Assembly (NCBI GenBank): GCA_009746045.1
Contig: RPFO01000648.1
Coordinates: 402,734 to 466,733, forward strand
DNA length: 64,000 nucleotides
Source of the DNA: Mesostigma viride
Taxonomy: Eukaryota > Streptophyta > Mesostigmatophyceae > Mesostigmatales > Mesostigmataceae
Direction: 5' to 3'
Shown: positions 1-11,800 of the stretch, one piece after another
How the letters are laid out: every line of letters starts with the position of its first letter
How positions within the stretch are numbered: the first letter of the stretch is position 1
The notes under the pieces: model-generated
Database searches by the model: none
Seen by the model: only the letters and a program-made list of their open reading frames with translations
What the model was told of the DNA's origin: nothing
Program-made: the position numbers and the translations under genes

Positions 1-199
1 AGATATGATAGATACGATAGATACGATAAATAGCGTAGAGCAGCAGCATCAGTGGCAGATTGGGAGGCGCAGGGGACCACGTGTGTCGTACACATGTCAT
101 CTCTCACACAGTTCTAATTTCTAATCTAAGGATGTGGCTGGCTGTTATCCGTGTGCATCCGCCACTGTACCTCCCGCCAGGCTGCCACGGAGGTCTATC
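1..199. other. Window edge, no gene seen
   Basis: AT-rich start of the window with a short imperfect run of GATA-containing repeats over the first 40 bases. I see no exon, RNA gene or element boundary here. Confidence 0.4.
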
Positions 200-2683
200 C
201 GGTCATTGAAAATTTCCTGCTCGAGCATGATTGATTGACGGCAAGTTGACAACCCTGGCTGGGCATGGGCTGGCCCTGGCACAGGCCATGCAATCAAATA
301 ATTGATTAATTAGTTCATTAATTAATTGATGCCATGCACTGCCATGGCCATGGTAGCGGGAGGGCCCTGCTTGTGTACCGGCAGGCTGGGCGGCGATGGC
401 GGCTGTACGCTCAGCAATCTCAGAAACCTGCGCATCCATGGCCTCTGCCTTGCAGTGGCGACTGCCTCCAGCTTCATGATGCCTTGGTCGACGCTGCACT
501 CCACCTGACTCAGGCAGGCGGTCAGAGCGGAATCAGTGGTCTCGGAGACTTGGCGGCCATGTTCTCGTGCGTGGCAGTGAACGGGGGCTGGATCGCTTTT
601 GCATGACTTGGCGTCAATGTTGTTGACCTTCGCTGTGATGGTCCTGAGCGGGCCGTCAGGCGCAGTCACTGAGGACTGCGAGCTGCTCAGGAATCGGCGA
701 CACGTGTTCCTCCGTTGCAGCTCTGATGATGTCGCCGCTTGAGCTATGTGCTCTGTGAGGATGCAGCAGCTGCCATGGCTGCCCATTGGCGGTCGTGCAG
801 GAGGCTTTCAAGGTCGGGGACGCATACCTGACAGAAATCCTGGTCATTACAGCGAAGGAACTAGGATGACATAACCCGAAAATATTCCATCGGCAGGTCA
901 AGCAGTATTTCCAGCTTGGAATAGTCGAGCTGGTCGCCGTGGCTGGGGAGTTTTATCAATCAATTCATTAACCCGTGTTTTTTTACAACGCGATACAGCG
1001 CATTGTAGGGTTAGAACGCGATGTATCGCGTTGTAATCTGACTCGTGGCAAACCTATTAAACATGCGATTTTTGGTCTGAAACTTTCAACATAGGTCAGA
1101 AACATCTCATAGAATTCAAGAAAAAATCCTGGTATTTTTGGTATTTTTTTGGTGACAGCTGCAAACCAATATGTACCACTGAAATCAGGCATTTTCGCGG
1201 GACGAAGGTGAAGACGACGGCGATGGCGGCAGGTAGATCTCGCCAGTTTTCGCGCGAATTTCAGTGGCTGTTGGGTGGCACGACCATGATGATGCGTTCA
1301 AAGGTTGATAATTAGGTTTCTACGAGTTTGTTGAGGTACTGGGGCAAAGGAAACGTAGTTTTTTCCAGTTTCTCACCCAACTTTCATGCGGAAACCCTGG
1401 AAACCGGCATACATATTATTACGTCAAGACTCGGGTCTGCTGCGGCACCATGCTTGGTTTATCCATGGTGTTTCGACTTCTTAACACATGTTTATTCATT
1501 CCGAACGCCCGGACTCTCGGCTAAACCGAGATATGTGCAGACTTTTATTGGGTAGCTCCGGGCATGATGGTGCCTGCAAATAGCGTAAGGCGTGACCGTG
1601 GCTATTGCTACGGTATGCTGTATTTTCCTGGAAATGGCCTCTGCCACCGGCTCAATAGTGCTTGTGGGCGTAAGTATATCGTGTTTCTACCTAGTTTCTG
1701 CCAGTTTTCCACTTATTTCTACTGACCTCTGCCCAGCCTCTCTAAGACCGCCGTCCTACTCGACGTTGCTTACATGTCAGCCATAGCAGGTTGCAGTGGT
1801 GCAGTATTTAGGTGCTGTATACGTCGTCAAGCCGTGCATATATCGTGAGGATTGGATGTTGATGGTTTATACTGCGTTGATTGTGCAAGAAGATCATCTA
1901 GGTGCCCATAGTCATGGTGTATAATCATGTGTTGTTAGCATCTTGCCAGCATTTGCTAGCATGCATTCCAGCGTCATCTTTGCCTGCATGTAAGCTCATG
2001 GATCACTCAACCTATCCAAGCCTTGCATTACACGTGCCTCTTTCTTTCAGTATTGCACGCGTTATGGAATGACAACCCAGCACCTCCGTTCCCACGAGGC
2101 ATGTGCTCAACACGTTGTGAGAGTGGATGATTCTTTGGCTATGGCTGCCTGATTCAGTCATATTAGGTCATCCAGTCATGATGTTTGATGCATGTTTGAT
2201 GCTGTATAACTTATACAATACCTATTTTCAACGTTTTGACCCTCCAAGCTCACTATGGCCCCGTTTATGGGGCTCGTGGCCGGCGTTGCGTCATGTTGTG
2301 AAGGGCTCTCATTTTTCCCACTGCGTTGTACTGCGTTGTAATTGTGATGCTAATGAAAAATAGCTCCAGTGGCCCAATGGGCCTGAGTTTTGTTTCACAG
2401 AGCCTGCATATGTTGCCCATAGCTCGTGCAAGAAGCCAGTTTTTTTCATGAACCATTTGTGAATAAGCACATGACTTGTGACCTAGGGTCAAGAAATCGC
2501 GGTCATGGTCAGACCCCCCTGTATTCAAACCAGTGTATCTCTCTAATGAATTAGCATTTTGTAGGTCTGAGTAGCTCAAAAAATCATTTGATTTATGGGC
2601 TTTCAGGAAAGTATATACATGACCATGAAAAAATTTTTCCTTAGGTGCTATACGCGTTCTAAAAAAAGCTTACACCGCGATAT

Positions 2684-4695
2684 TGAATTGAATTGAATTG
2701 AATTGTAACATAACTCCGTTGGGAGTATATGTAGCACATAGCCCTTGAGAGGGGGGGCATATGGCCTATCATACATCCTAAGCTACTTCCTGCAAGGGTG
2801 GGGATGTAAAGGACCCTTGCTCTAGGTGCACCAGGGCACGTGCATCCCCATGATCTTCAAGCTATGCCCAGCGAAGGGGGAGCCTGTCATGGGGGGGAAG
2901 ATCAGCATAGCTATACAAAGAAGCTAGGGCATGGCGTCTCAGCAGAGAGCTGCTCCCTGCATGGGCACAGCATAACTAAATAAAGCTAGGCATCATCTGG
3001 AGTGTGGCGCATCATAGGCACACATGTACACGATTAAATAAAGCGTGTGGCTTAGCTGGGATAGGGCCTCTAAGAGGTGTACATGTACATGGCCACGGTC
3101 TATCTAGTCTACACTACTACTGCTGTATTCCCCTAAGCTGGGGCGTCTGGAGTCGCTGGGGCCGCGGTGGTCGAGGGGGTCGCCTGCCAGGGCTTGTGGC
3201 CGACGTAGATGGCCGCCCCCTTCCAGTACACCGGCTGCCCCGCCTTGGTCTGCCGGAGCTGGAGGTAGGTCGGCCATAGCTCCCGTCGCCGTTGTTGCTG
3301 CGCCAGGGTCAAGTCGTCATCAAGGGTGAAGAGAGTCTTCTCGAGCCGCTTGCGGCGTCTGAGAAAAGAAATCTTGTCCGCCGGGGTCTTAAAGGTGAGA
3401 AGGAGCGGGGGCGGCCCTGCCTTACCCCGCGCGCGGGGAAGGCGGTGGGCGGCCAGCTCGATCTCACCAGTAAGGCCCATGCGATCAAGGATTTCTCTCT
3501 CAAAAGCACGCGCAAGCTTCTCGGAATTCTCACCTTCCTCCATCTTGAGATTCTTGACAATGACGTTGAGGCTGCGCTTGGCGAGCTCGGCCTCCTCGCG
3601 GAGGTCAAGCGTCTGCCGTTGAAGCTGGGCTGCGACGGCGGAGTCGGTGGAGGTGGTGTGTTGCTTAAGCATGTCCGCCCAGGTGGTGATGGGAGGAGCA
3701 TCACCGGCCAGGCCAGCCGGGGCTGGCGTGGCGGCAATGTCCTTCACTGCCTGGGCGGTGAGGCCTGCGGTGTTCTGCAGGACCTCGATAGCGATGGCAT
3801 TGTTCTGAAGACGCTGGTCGATGTCGAGGAGCTGGGCTTTGATGTCGGCGGTGGAGGTGGAGGTGGCAGTGGAGGTGGAGGCGAGGAGGGTGGAGGTGGA
3901 GGTGACGGTGGTGGAGATGTGAGGGAGCTCAGTAGCCAGCGTGCCGCCCATTGCCGCCACATCTGCGGCAAGGGGGGTCACGTGCTGCTGGAAGGCTTCC
4001 GTGAGGATGGAACGGAATGTGGCTGCGGCGATGGTGGGGGCCCAGATCTCGCCGTCAGACTTCTTGAGGAGTGAGCAGAGAATCAGGTGCTGAAGGTCAG
4101 GCCGGTTGTAGTGGAGGCCCGTCAGCAGCAGATCTCGGCTCTGAAGCCTGCGGCCATTTGGCTCGAGAAGGCGATTGATGCTGTGAAGGTGGAGGCACAG
4201 CTCAAGGAGCGAGGCGTAATCCCCGTAGAAAATGCACTCCAGAGCAGTGCACGGGGCAATGTTGTACCAGTCGTAATCGTCGACATTGAAGGTTTTTAGC
4301 TTGAAACGCGGTTCGCGGGGAAAGGATGAGCGGCTGCGTTTAGGGTCTGGCGAGGCCGATGGCGAGGCAGGAAGCCCGGGAGGGTGCTGGGCGGCCACCA
4401 GTGCGCGACTAGTGTCACCACTGCCTTCCGGCCCTGATGGCGAAGCTGCAGCCGGAGCTGCAGACGTATTTTCATTGCCGAGCGCAGCCGTCAGGCTGCG
4501 TTGCGTCGATGGGCGTTTGCTCATCGTATATTGCGTAATAGCGTCGGAAAATTATATCAGCATGTGCGTCTTAGAAAGACGAAGCGATTGTGATATTCAC
4601 GACTAAATTCGGTGCTCAAACGTGAAAGTTATGAGCGCCGCCGTCAGCCATGGCTACCTCGTGGCTCGTGGCTCGTGGCTCGTTATATCAAACAA
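2684..4695 (-). mobile_element. ORF1-only non-LTR retroelement (HAL1-like)
   Basis: The element is minus-strand and flanked by an 8-bp duplication CGCGATAT (2676-2683 and 4696-4703). It consists of a leader of about 170 bp, one intact ORF1 (4524-3133), a 3' UTR of about 450 bp, and a (CAATT)n tail at its 3' end (about 2684-2704 on the plus strand). No reverse transcriptase is present between ORF1 and the tail, so the copy is complete but lacks ORF2, like mammalian half-LINE (HAL1) elements. Its last 45 bp resemble the 3' end of the ORF2-bearing LINE seen at 38.3 and 59.5 kb, including the CTCCCAACGGAG hairpin core (2714-2725). It inserted into the palindromic terminus of the TTAA element. Confidence 0.7.
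3133..4524 (-). CDS. L1-type ORF1 protein of the nested retroelement
   Basis: Uninterrupted 463-codon frame starting at an ATG. Residues 1-75 are Pro/Ser/Ala-rich and basic. Residues 80-160 form an alpha-helical N-terminal block. Residues 195-230 are a Thr/Ser run, and 230-315 look coiled. From about 318 to 445 the protein matches the L1 ORF1p RRM plus C-terminal domain pattern: an N-V-I-V-K-N-L core strand, a conserved H-R-L (360-362), a TFKTPADKISFLRRRKRL helix, then L-D-D-D-L and Q-R-R-R-E-L-W-P (411-418). Known relatives are RNA-binding chaperones of the retrotransposition RNP. It is the only intact ORF1 among four copies in the window, so it is the youngest. Expression is not shown. Confidence 0.75.
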   Translation of the reverse strand: MSKRPSTQRSLTAALGNENTSAAPAAASPSGPEGSGDTSRALVAAQHPPGLPASPSASPDPKRSRSSFPREPRFKLKTFNVDDYDWYNIAPCTALECIFYGDYASLLELCLHLHSINRLLEPNGRRLQSRDLLLTGLHYNRPDLQHLILCSLLKKSDGEIWAPTIAAATFRSILTEAFQQHVTPLAADVAAMGGTLATELPHISTTVTSTSTLLASTSTATSTSTADIKAQLLDIDQRLQNNAIAIEVLQNTAGLTAQAVKDIAATPAPAGLAGDAPPITTWADMLKQHTTSTDSAVAAQLQRQTLDLREEAELAKRSLNVIVKNLKMEEGENSEKLARAFEREILDRMGLTGEIELAAHRLPRARGKAGPPPLLLTFKTPADKISFLRRRKRLEKTLFTLDDDLTLAQQQRRRELWPTYLQLRQTKAGQPVYWKGAAIYVGHKPWQATPSTTAAPATPDAPA

Positions 4696-5110
4696 CGCGA
4701 TATATCGCGTTCTAATTAAAAAAACACGGGGTTAACATGTGACTGTACTACATGGATGGGAAGATAACTTTTTGGATAGCGTGCCAAGAACTTGAGAACC
4801 TCGGCCCGTTGTTCCTTGGTAAGCGTAGAGCATTCCCAGATGCGATAAAACGGGGTGGCTGGCATCAAGACGGCAGATGTTTGTCTGGGTGTGAGCGGTG
4901 TGCGTTTTCTTGGGCGTTGGCGACGAGCTTGATGTGGATCGAACATGACGAGTTGCGAGGTATACACCTGGGGGGGTAGCTTGGATCCACGCGAGAAGGT
5001 AATTGGCATTCGGGTACCAGATGATTGACTCCCCCCACTACATGGGCTTGTGTTGGCGATGCACATGGATCCCTGCACATGTGTTGCCTGTTGTGAAATG
5101 TCCACGCGTG

Positions 5111-5809
5111 ATGCATCCACGTGTAATAAATCTGATATTGATTAGTTGACAGTCGAATGGTCCACGTGTGGCCAGGAAACAGAGTGTATAGACTAGCTAC
5201 ATTATTTGCAGTTTTTGTACGGGTAACCTTTCTGAACCACCAGGCACCATGACATTCCCTTTACGCGAACGTAATAAATAGCGCAGCTAAATACAGATGC
5301 AAGGTAATTGCATGCACGTCCCATGCAATAGTCCTAATGTTGCAAGGGCACCTACCAAGCTGATTATCTCATTCAGTGCAACCAATGTATCTGGCTTGGA
5401 TTTCCATCATAACATACTAATTTACGTACGCTTTTTCAACTTGTGTTTTCTTCATGCCTTCAAGCAACAAGAGGGCCACATTTGCTGGTGGCAGGCATCT
5501 GGGTTAAAAATGCTCAGCCATTAAAACATAAATGCACCACAAAATGGGCAGTGTATGCCAGACGGAAGGACAAAAAGACCAACAACCATGCGTTTCTGCA
5601 ACACCCCAAACACTCTGTAACGGTTTTCCACAAAACCTTCATCAAATGCAGACTCTGTTCTCCCTCGAGTAGAGGATGTCTACTCCATGACCCCAAGGTC
5701 AAATTATGTCATCTACTAATGACGCGCGATCTTGAAAGTCGGTGAGCGTCAATACTACACACATGCGTAATACCACGAGGTAAGAGTCCCCATACGCGGT
5801 TCTGCCTCA
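5111..5809. other. Intergenic stretch, no gene seen
   Basis: Mixed-composition DNA between the transposon nest and the 3' end of the WDR13-type gene. Short open frames exist but none shows family resemblance or flanking splice signals. It probably includes the 3' UTR of the WDR13-type gene (minus strand, below 5810). Confidence 0.4.
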
Positions 5810-8800
5810 TTAAATGGTGGCCGGAGTCTGCGCCCGCTTCCACACGATGACCACCCCATCCCTGTCACACGACACCAGCAGGTTCTCTCCATAGTTCCAC
5901 GCCACGTCCATGATCATCGTGCCGTGGCCCTGCAGACAGCCAGTGTGGAGGCCAGCAAACACCCCGTAAGTTGTTTGTCAAGCGTGCTGCACCGTGCGTA
6001 GGGGTAACAGAACACTTGGATGCTTGCGTTCAGAGGTAAGAAACACACCTGGTTAAATCCAAGGGACATGACCAACTACCCACTGCAGTACTCCACGCTG
6101 CCCTGGAATTGATGACATGAGGTACACCCCGGTCCCCCTATGACATGAAGTACACCCCGGTCCCCCATCGTACAATGTACATATCTATAATGTTCGCAGC
6201 AGCACAAGTTGATGAAGCATCTAATGCCAACTCTCTGAGGGTATGAATTGCCAGCCTATGTGCACCTTTTATTGCCAAAGGGCATGCGCAACTCAAGTCT
6301 GCTGTTGCTGCCCTTCCATGCGGTCATCTCTAGCAGCACCGTTGCAATCCCATCGCCTACCCAGCCCCTAAAGCTACCAGCTTGTGTTTGGCCACCCGCT
6401 ACAATGTTTGGCCACCCGCTACAGTGTTTGGCCACCCGCTACAGTGTTTGGCCACCCGCTACAGTGTTTGGCCACCCGCTACAGTGTTTGGCCACCCGCT
6501 ACAGTGTTTGGCCACCCGCTACAGTGTTTGGCCACCCGCTACAGTGTTTGGCCGCCCACTACAGTGTTTGGCCACCCGCTACAGTGTTTGGCCACCCGCT
6601 ACAATGTTTGGCCACCCGCTACAGTGTTTGGCCACCCGCTACAGTGTTTGGCCACCTGCTACAGTGTTTGGCCACCTGCTACAGTGTTTGGCCACCTGCT
6701 ACAATGTTTGGCCACCTGCTACAATGTTTGGCCACCCGCTACAGTGTTTGGCCACCGGCTACAATGTTTGGCCACCCGCTACAGTGTTTGGCCACCTGCT
6801 ACAGTGTTTGGCCACCTGCTACAATGTTTGGCCACCCGCTACAGTGTTTGGCCACCGGCTACAATGTTTGGCCACCCGCTACAATGTTTGGCCACCCGCT
6901 ACAGTGTTTGGCCACCGGCTACAATGTTTGGCCACCCGCTACAGTGTTTGGCCACCTGCTACAATGTTTGGCCACCTGCTACAGTGTTTGGCCACCTGCT
7001 ACAATGTTTGGCCACCCGCTACAATGTTTGGCCACCTGCTACAATGTTTGGTCACCCGCTACAGTGTTTGGCCACCTGCTACAATGTTTGGCCACCCGCT
7101 ACAGTGTTTGGCCACCGGCTACAATGTTTGGCCACCCGCTACAGTGTTTGGCCACCTGCTACAGTGTTTGGCCACCTGCTACAGTGTTTGGCCACCTGCT
7201 ACAATGTTTGGCCACCCGCTACAGTGTTTGGCCACCTGCTACAATGTTTGGCCACCCGCTACAGTGTTTGGCCACCTGCTACAATGTTTGGCCACCCGCT
7301 ACAGTGTTTGGCCACCGGCTACAATGTTTGGTCACCCGCTACAGTGTTTGGCCACCCGCTACAGTGTTTGGCCACCTGCTACAGTGTTTGGCCACCCGCT
7401 ACAGTGTTTGGCCACCCGCTACAGTGTTTGGCCACCTGCTACAGTGTTTGGCCACCTGCTACAGTGTTTGGCCACCTGCTACAATGTTTGGCCACCCGCT
7501 ACAGTGTTTGGCCACCGGCTACAATGTTTGGCCACCCGCTACAGTGTTTGGCCACCTGCTACAATGTTTGGCCACCCGCTACAGTGTTTGGCCACCCGCT
7601 ACAATGTTTGGCCACCCGATACAGTGTTTGGCCACCGGCTACAATGTTTGGCCACCCGCTACAGTGTTTGGCCACCTGCTACAATGTTTGGCCACCCGCT
7701 ACAATGTTTGGCCACCGGCTACAATGTTTGGCCACCCGCTACAATGTTTGGTCACCCGCTACAATGTTTGGCCACCCGCTACAATGTTTGTCACCCGCTA
7801 CAGTGTTTGGCCACCCGCTACAGTGTTTGGCCACCGGCTACAATGTTTGGCCACCCGCTACAGTGTTTGGCCACCTGCTACAATGTTTGGCCACCCGCTA
7901 CAGTGTTTGGCCACCTGCTACAATGTTTGGTCACCCGCTACAGTGTTTGGCCACCCGCTACAGTGTTTGGCCACCTGCTACAATGTTTGTGCACCCGCTA
8001 CAATGTTTGGCCACCCGCTACAATGTTTGGCCACCTGCTACAATGTTTGGCCACCTGCTACAATGTTTGGTCACCCGCTACAGTGTTTGGCCACCCGCTA
8101 CAATGTTTGGCCACCTGCTACAATGTTTGGTCACCCGCTACAATGTTTGGCCACCCGCTACAATGTTTGCCCACCTGCTACAATGTTTGGCCACCCGCTA
8201 CAATGTTTGGCCACCGGCTACAATGTTTGGCCACCCGCTACAGTGTTTGGCCACCTGCTACAGTGTTTGGCCACCCGCTACAGTGTTTGGCCACCCGCTA
8301 CAGTGTTTGGCCACCTGCTACAGTGTTTGGCCACCTGCTACAGTGTTTGGCCACCTGCTACAATGTTTGGCCACCCGCTACAGTGTTTGGCCACCGGCTA
8401 CAATGTTTGGCCACCCGCTACAATGTTTGGTCACCCGCTACAGTGTTTGGCCACCCGCTACAGTGTTTGGCCACCGGCTACAATGTTTGGCGACCCGCTA
8501 CAGTGTTTGGCCACCTGCTACAATGTTTGGCCACCCGCTACAGTGTTTGGCCACCTGCTACAATGTTTGGTCACCCGCTACAGTGTTTGGCCACCCGCTA
8601 CAGTGTTTGGCCACCTGCTACAATGTTTGGCCACCCGCTACAATGTTTGGCCACCCGCTACAATGTTTGGCCACCCGCTACAATGTTTGGCCACCTGCTA
8701 CAATGTTTGGCCACCTGCTACAATGTTTGGTCACCCGCTACAGTGTTTGGCCACCCGCTACAATGTTTGGCCACCTGCTACAATGTTTGGTCACCCGCTA

Positions 8801-11800
8801 CAATGTTTGGCCACCCGCTACAATGTTTGGCCACCTGCTACAATGTTTGGCCACCCGCTACAATGTTTGGCCACCCGCTACAATGTTTGGCCACCCGCTA
8901 CAGTGTTTGGCCACCTGCTACAGTGTTTGGCCACCCGCTACAGTGTTTGGCCACCCGCTACAGTGTTTGGCCACCCGCTACAGTGTTTGGCCACCTGCTA
9001 CAGTGTTTGGCCACCTGCTACAATGTTTGGCCACCCGCTACAGTGTTTGGCCACCGGCTACAATGTTTGGCCACCCGCTACAGTGTTTGGCCACCGGCTA
9101 CAGTGTTTGGCCACCCGCTACAGTGTTTGGCCACCGGCTACAATGTTTGGCCACCCGATACAGTGTTTGGCCACCTGCTACAATGTTTGGCCACCTGCTA
9201 CAGTGTTTGGCCACCTGCTACAATGTTTGGCCACCCGCTACAATGTTTGGCCACCGGCTACAATGTTTGGCCACCCGCTACAATGTTTGGCCACCGGCTA
9301 CAATGTTTGGCCACCCGCTACAGTGTTTGGTCACCCGCTACAGTGTTTGGCCACCCGCTACAGTGTTTGGCCACCGGCTACAATGTTTGGCCACCCGCTA
9401 CAGTGTTTGGCCACCTGCTACAATGTTTGGCCACCCGCTACAGTGTTTGGCCACCTGCTACAATGTTTGGTCACCCGCTACAGTGTTTGGCCACCCGCTA
9501 CAGTGTTTGGCCACCTGCTACAATGTTTGGTCACCCGCTACAATGTTTGGCCACCCGCTACAATGTTTGGCCACCTGCTACAATGTTTGGCCACCCGCTA
9601 CAATGTTTGGTCACCCGCTACAGTGTTTGGCCACCCGCTACAATGTTTGGCCACCTGCTACAATGTTTGGTCACCCGCTACAATGTTTGGCCACCCGCTA
9701 CAATGTTTGGCCACCTGCTACAATGTTTGGCCACCCGCTACAATGTTTGGCCACCGGCTACAATGTTTGGCCACCCGCTACAGTGTTTGGCCACCTGCTA
9801 CAATGTTTGGCCACCCGCTACAGTGTTTGGCCACCTGCTACAATGTTTGGTCACCCGCTACAGTGTTTGGCCACCCGCTACAATGTTTGGCCACCTGCTA
9901 CAATGTTTGGTCACCCGCTACAATGTTTGGCCACCCGCTACAGTGTTTGGCCACCTGCTACAATGTTTGGCCACCCGCTACAGTGTTTGGCCACCTGCTA
10001 CAATGTTTGGTCACCCGCTACAGTGTTTGGCCACCCGCTACAATGTTTGGCCACCTGCTACAATGTTTGGTCACCCGCTACAATGTTTGGCCACCCGCTA
10101 CAATGTTTGGCCACCTGCTACAATGTTTGGCCACCCGCTACAGTGTTTGGCCACCCGCTACAATGTTTGGCCACCCGCTACAATGTTTGGCCACCTGCTA
10201 CAATGTTTGGTCACCCGCTACAATGTTTGGCCACCCGCTACAATGTTTGGCCACCTGCTACAATGTTTGGTCACCCGCTACAGTGTTTGGCCACCTGCTA
10301 CAATGTTTGGTCACCCGCTACAGTGTTTGGCCACCTGCTACAATGTTTGGCCACCCGCTACAGTGTTTGGCATGAGAGCGGAACCCACATGCTCACTTTT
10401 CTGCACCGACAAACGTACCTCGCTTGTGGCGAGTGACTAACAACCCTCTACTCCACGTGCTAGTGCTCCGTGCCGTATCTGCCCCCGCCTGGGCCTCACA
10501 CGCCGACTAAACACACAAGAAGCCACCCAATGCCTGACCCCCTGCGAGCTCTGCCCTGACTCCTGCCAGCCAGGGACCCACCTGCAGCATGTTCACGCAT
10601 CGCTGCTTCGGGTCGAGGATGTTGTAAATGTACACGGTCGCGTCCGAGTCGCCGACGACTGCAGGCCAGGCCACACAATGCACGCAAGCGCATCCATCAA
10701 ACAACCCACCATAACATCAACCACATTCCTTTGTATCAGAAGGCAAGGCATATCACCATCCCCACCCCATGCCGTTGTGCATTCGCAGCTGCCGCCATGC
10801 CACCCACGCCCCCATGCCCATCCATGCCATGAGGAACCCCTCGCCATCGCGGCACCCAAGGGGACACAAGGGGAAGCGGAGACGAGGCCGGCATGTTGCG
10901 CTCAACGCCACTTGTCTCCTTTGCAGGTGGAGGGTGCCCCTCGCACGTAATGCAGGTTGGCGCTCTCGACCCAAGGAGGCCAATGCACACGTGGCGCACC
11001 CTCGGCGCACGTTGTGACCAGCCACCAAGGCAGGCAGGCAATGATAACTGGCAATCACTGTATCTTGTGCACTGGCATGCAATCTAGTATCTGCCAGAGA
11101 AAGAGGGGGCCCACCATGCCCCCTACTTGTGCAACCCCAGAAAGGCTCACGTCGCCATTGGAGAGGGGGCCCACCTTGTCCTGCATCGACTAGAAATTGT
11201 GCCCAGGGTGCCAAACTCCCAGGCTAGCGGACAGCACTCACGATCCAACCCACCCACCCACATGCCTAAGTACAAACCAGTGCCCCTTCCCCACCTACCT
11301 TGCTCCCTTGACCCCAGCTATCTGCCCTCACACGCACGCCCTCACATGCACGCCCTCACACACACGCCCTCAAACGCACGCCCTCACACGCACGCCCTCA
11401 CACACACGCCCTAAAACGCACGCCCTCACACGCACCCCCTCTCACGCACGCCCTCACGCACCGCGCTTTATGCCCGCCCTCACTGGCCCCAGGCCCCACA
11501 TTCTCGCTGCCACACTGCCCATTCACCCATGGACTTGCCACCCACCCCGCCACCTACCCGGTTGTCTGCCACCGCGAAATCATGGTGTGCCACTCACCCC
11601 ACGCATCCACCAACTTGGCACATGTATTCACCACTCACCCACGTATTCGCCGTCACCCAGCGAGAGGATCGGGCAGAAGGCGGCGCGCATGCCCGAGTGG
11701 GGCAGCGGGGGCAGCTGGATGCTGACAAGAGGGCGCAGCTGGGAGGGGCCGATGCTGGAAGATATCACAAACGCACGCACACGCACACGCACACGCACAC

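Larger units (their letters stand above)
972..4731. mobile_element. TTAA-flanked DNA element with inverted ends (piggyBac-like)
   Basis: The left end reads TTAA-CCCGTGTTTTTTTA at 968-985. The right end reads, on the opposite strand, TTAA-CCCCGTGTTTTTTTA (4735 downward). Both sides therefore carry a TTAA target and CCC-starting inverted termini, the hallmark of piggyBac-type elements. Just inside both ends lie palindromic AACGCGATrTATCGCGTT motifs (1016-1033 and about 4695-4712). After removing the retroelement nested at 2684-4695 the element is about 1.75 kb and has no recognisable transposase, so it is probably non-autonomous. The right end differs by one extra C. Assignment to piggyBac is inference from termini alone. 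Confidence 0.55.
200..5110 (-). mobile_element. Old ORF1-type retroelement split by a 3.76-kb insertion
   Basis: Two decayed pieces of one minus-strand element flank the insertion at 972-4731. The 5' piece (about 5110-4736) encodes an N-terminal ORF1 stretch resembling that of the copies at 41.2 and 43.9 kb (Leu/Thr-Lys-Glu-Gln...Lys-Phe-Leu-Ala-Arg). The 3' piece (about 967-330) continues with a degenerate LRCxxQD segment and then a block whose plus-strand DNA closely matches 43250-43310. Reading across the insertion restores the order seen in the intact relatives, so the two pieces are one host element. Frameshifts and stops are present throughout, so it is dead. Its outer ends were not located. 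Confidence 0.6.

Noticed and set aside
3292-4074. 260-codon plus-strand Gly-rich frame
   Set aside because: Antisense shadow of the ORF1 coding sequence; Gly runs come from the complement of the Thr/Ser codons.
6248-10440. Three overlapping plus-strand frames of about 1350-1375 codons
   Set aside because: They are the same 20-bp repeat read in three registers, all lacking stops by accident of unit sequence, and lie inside a well-supported intron of the minus-strand WDR13-type gene.
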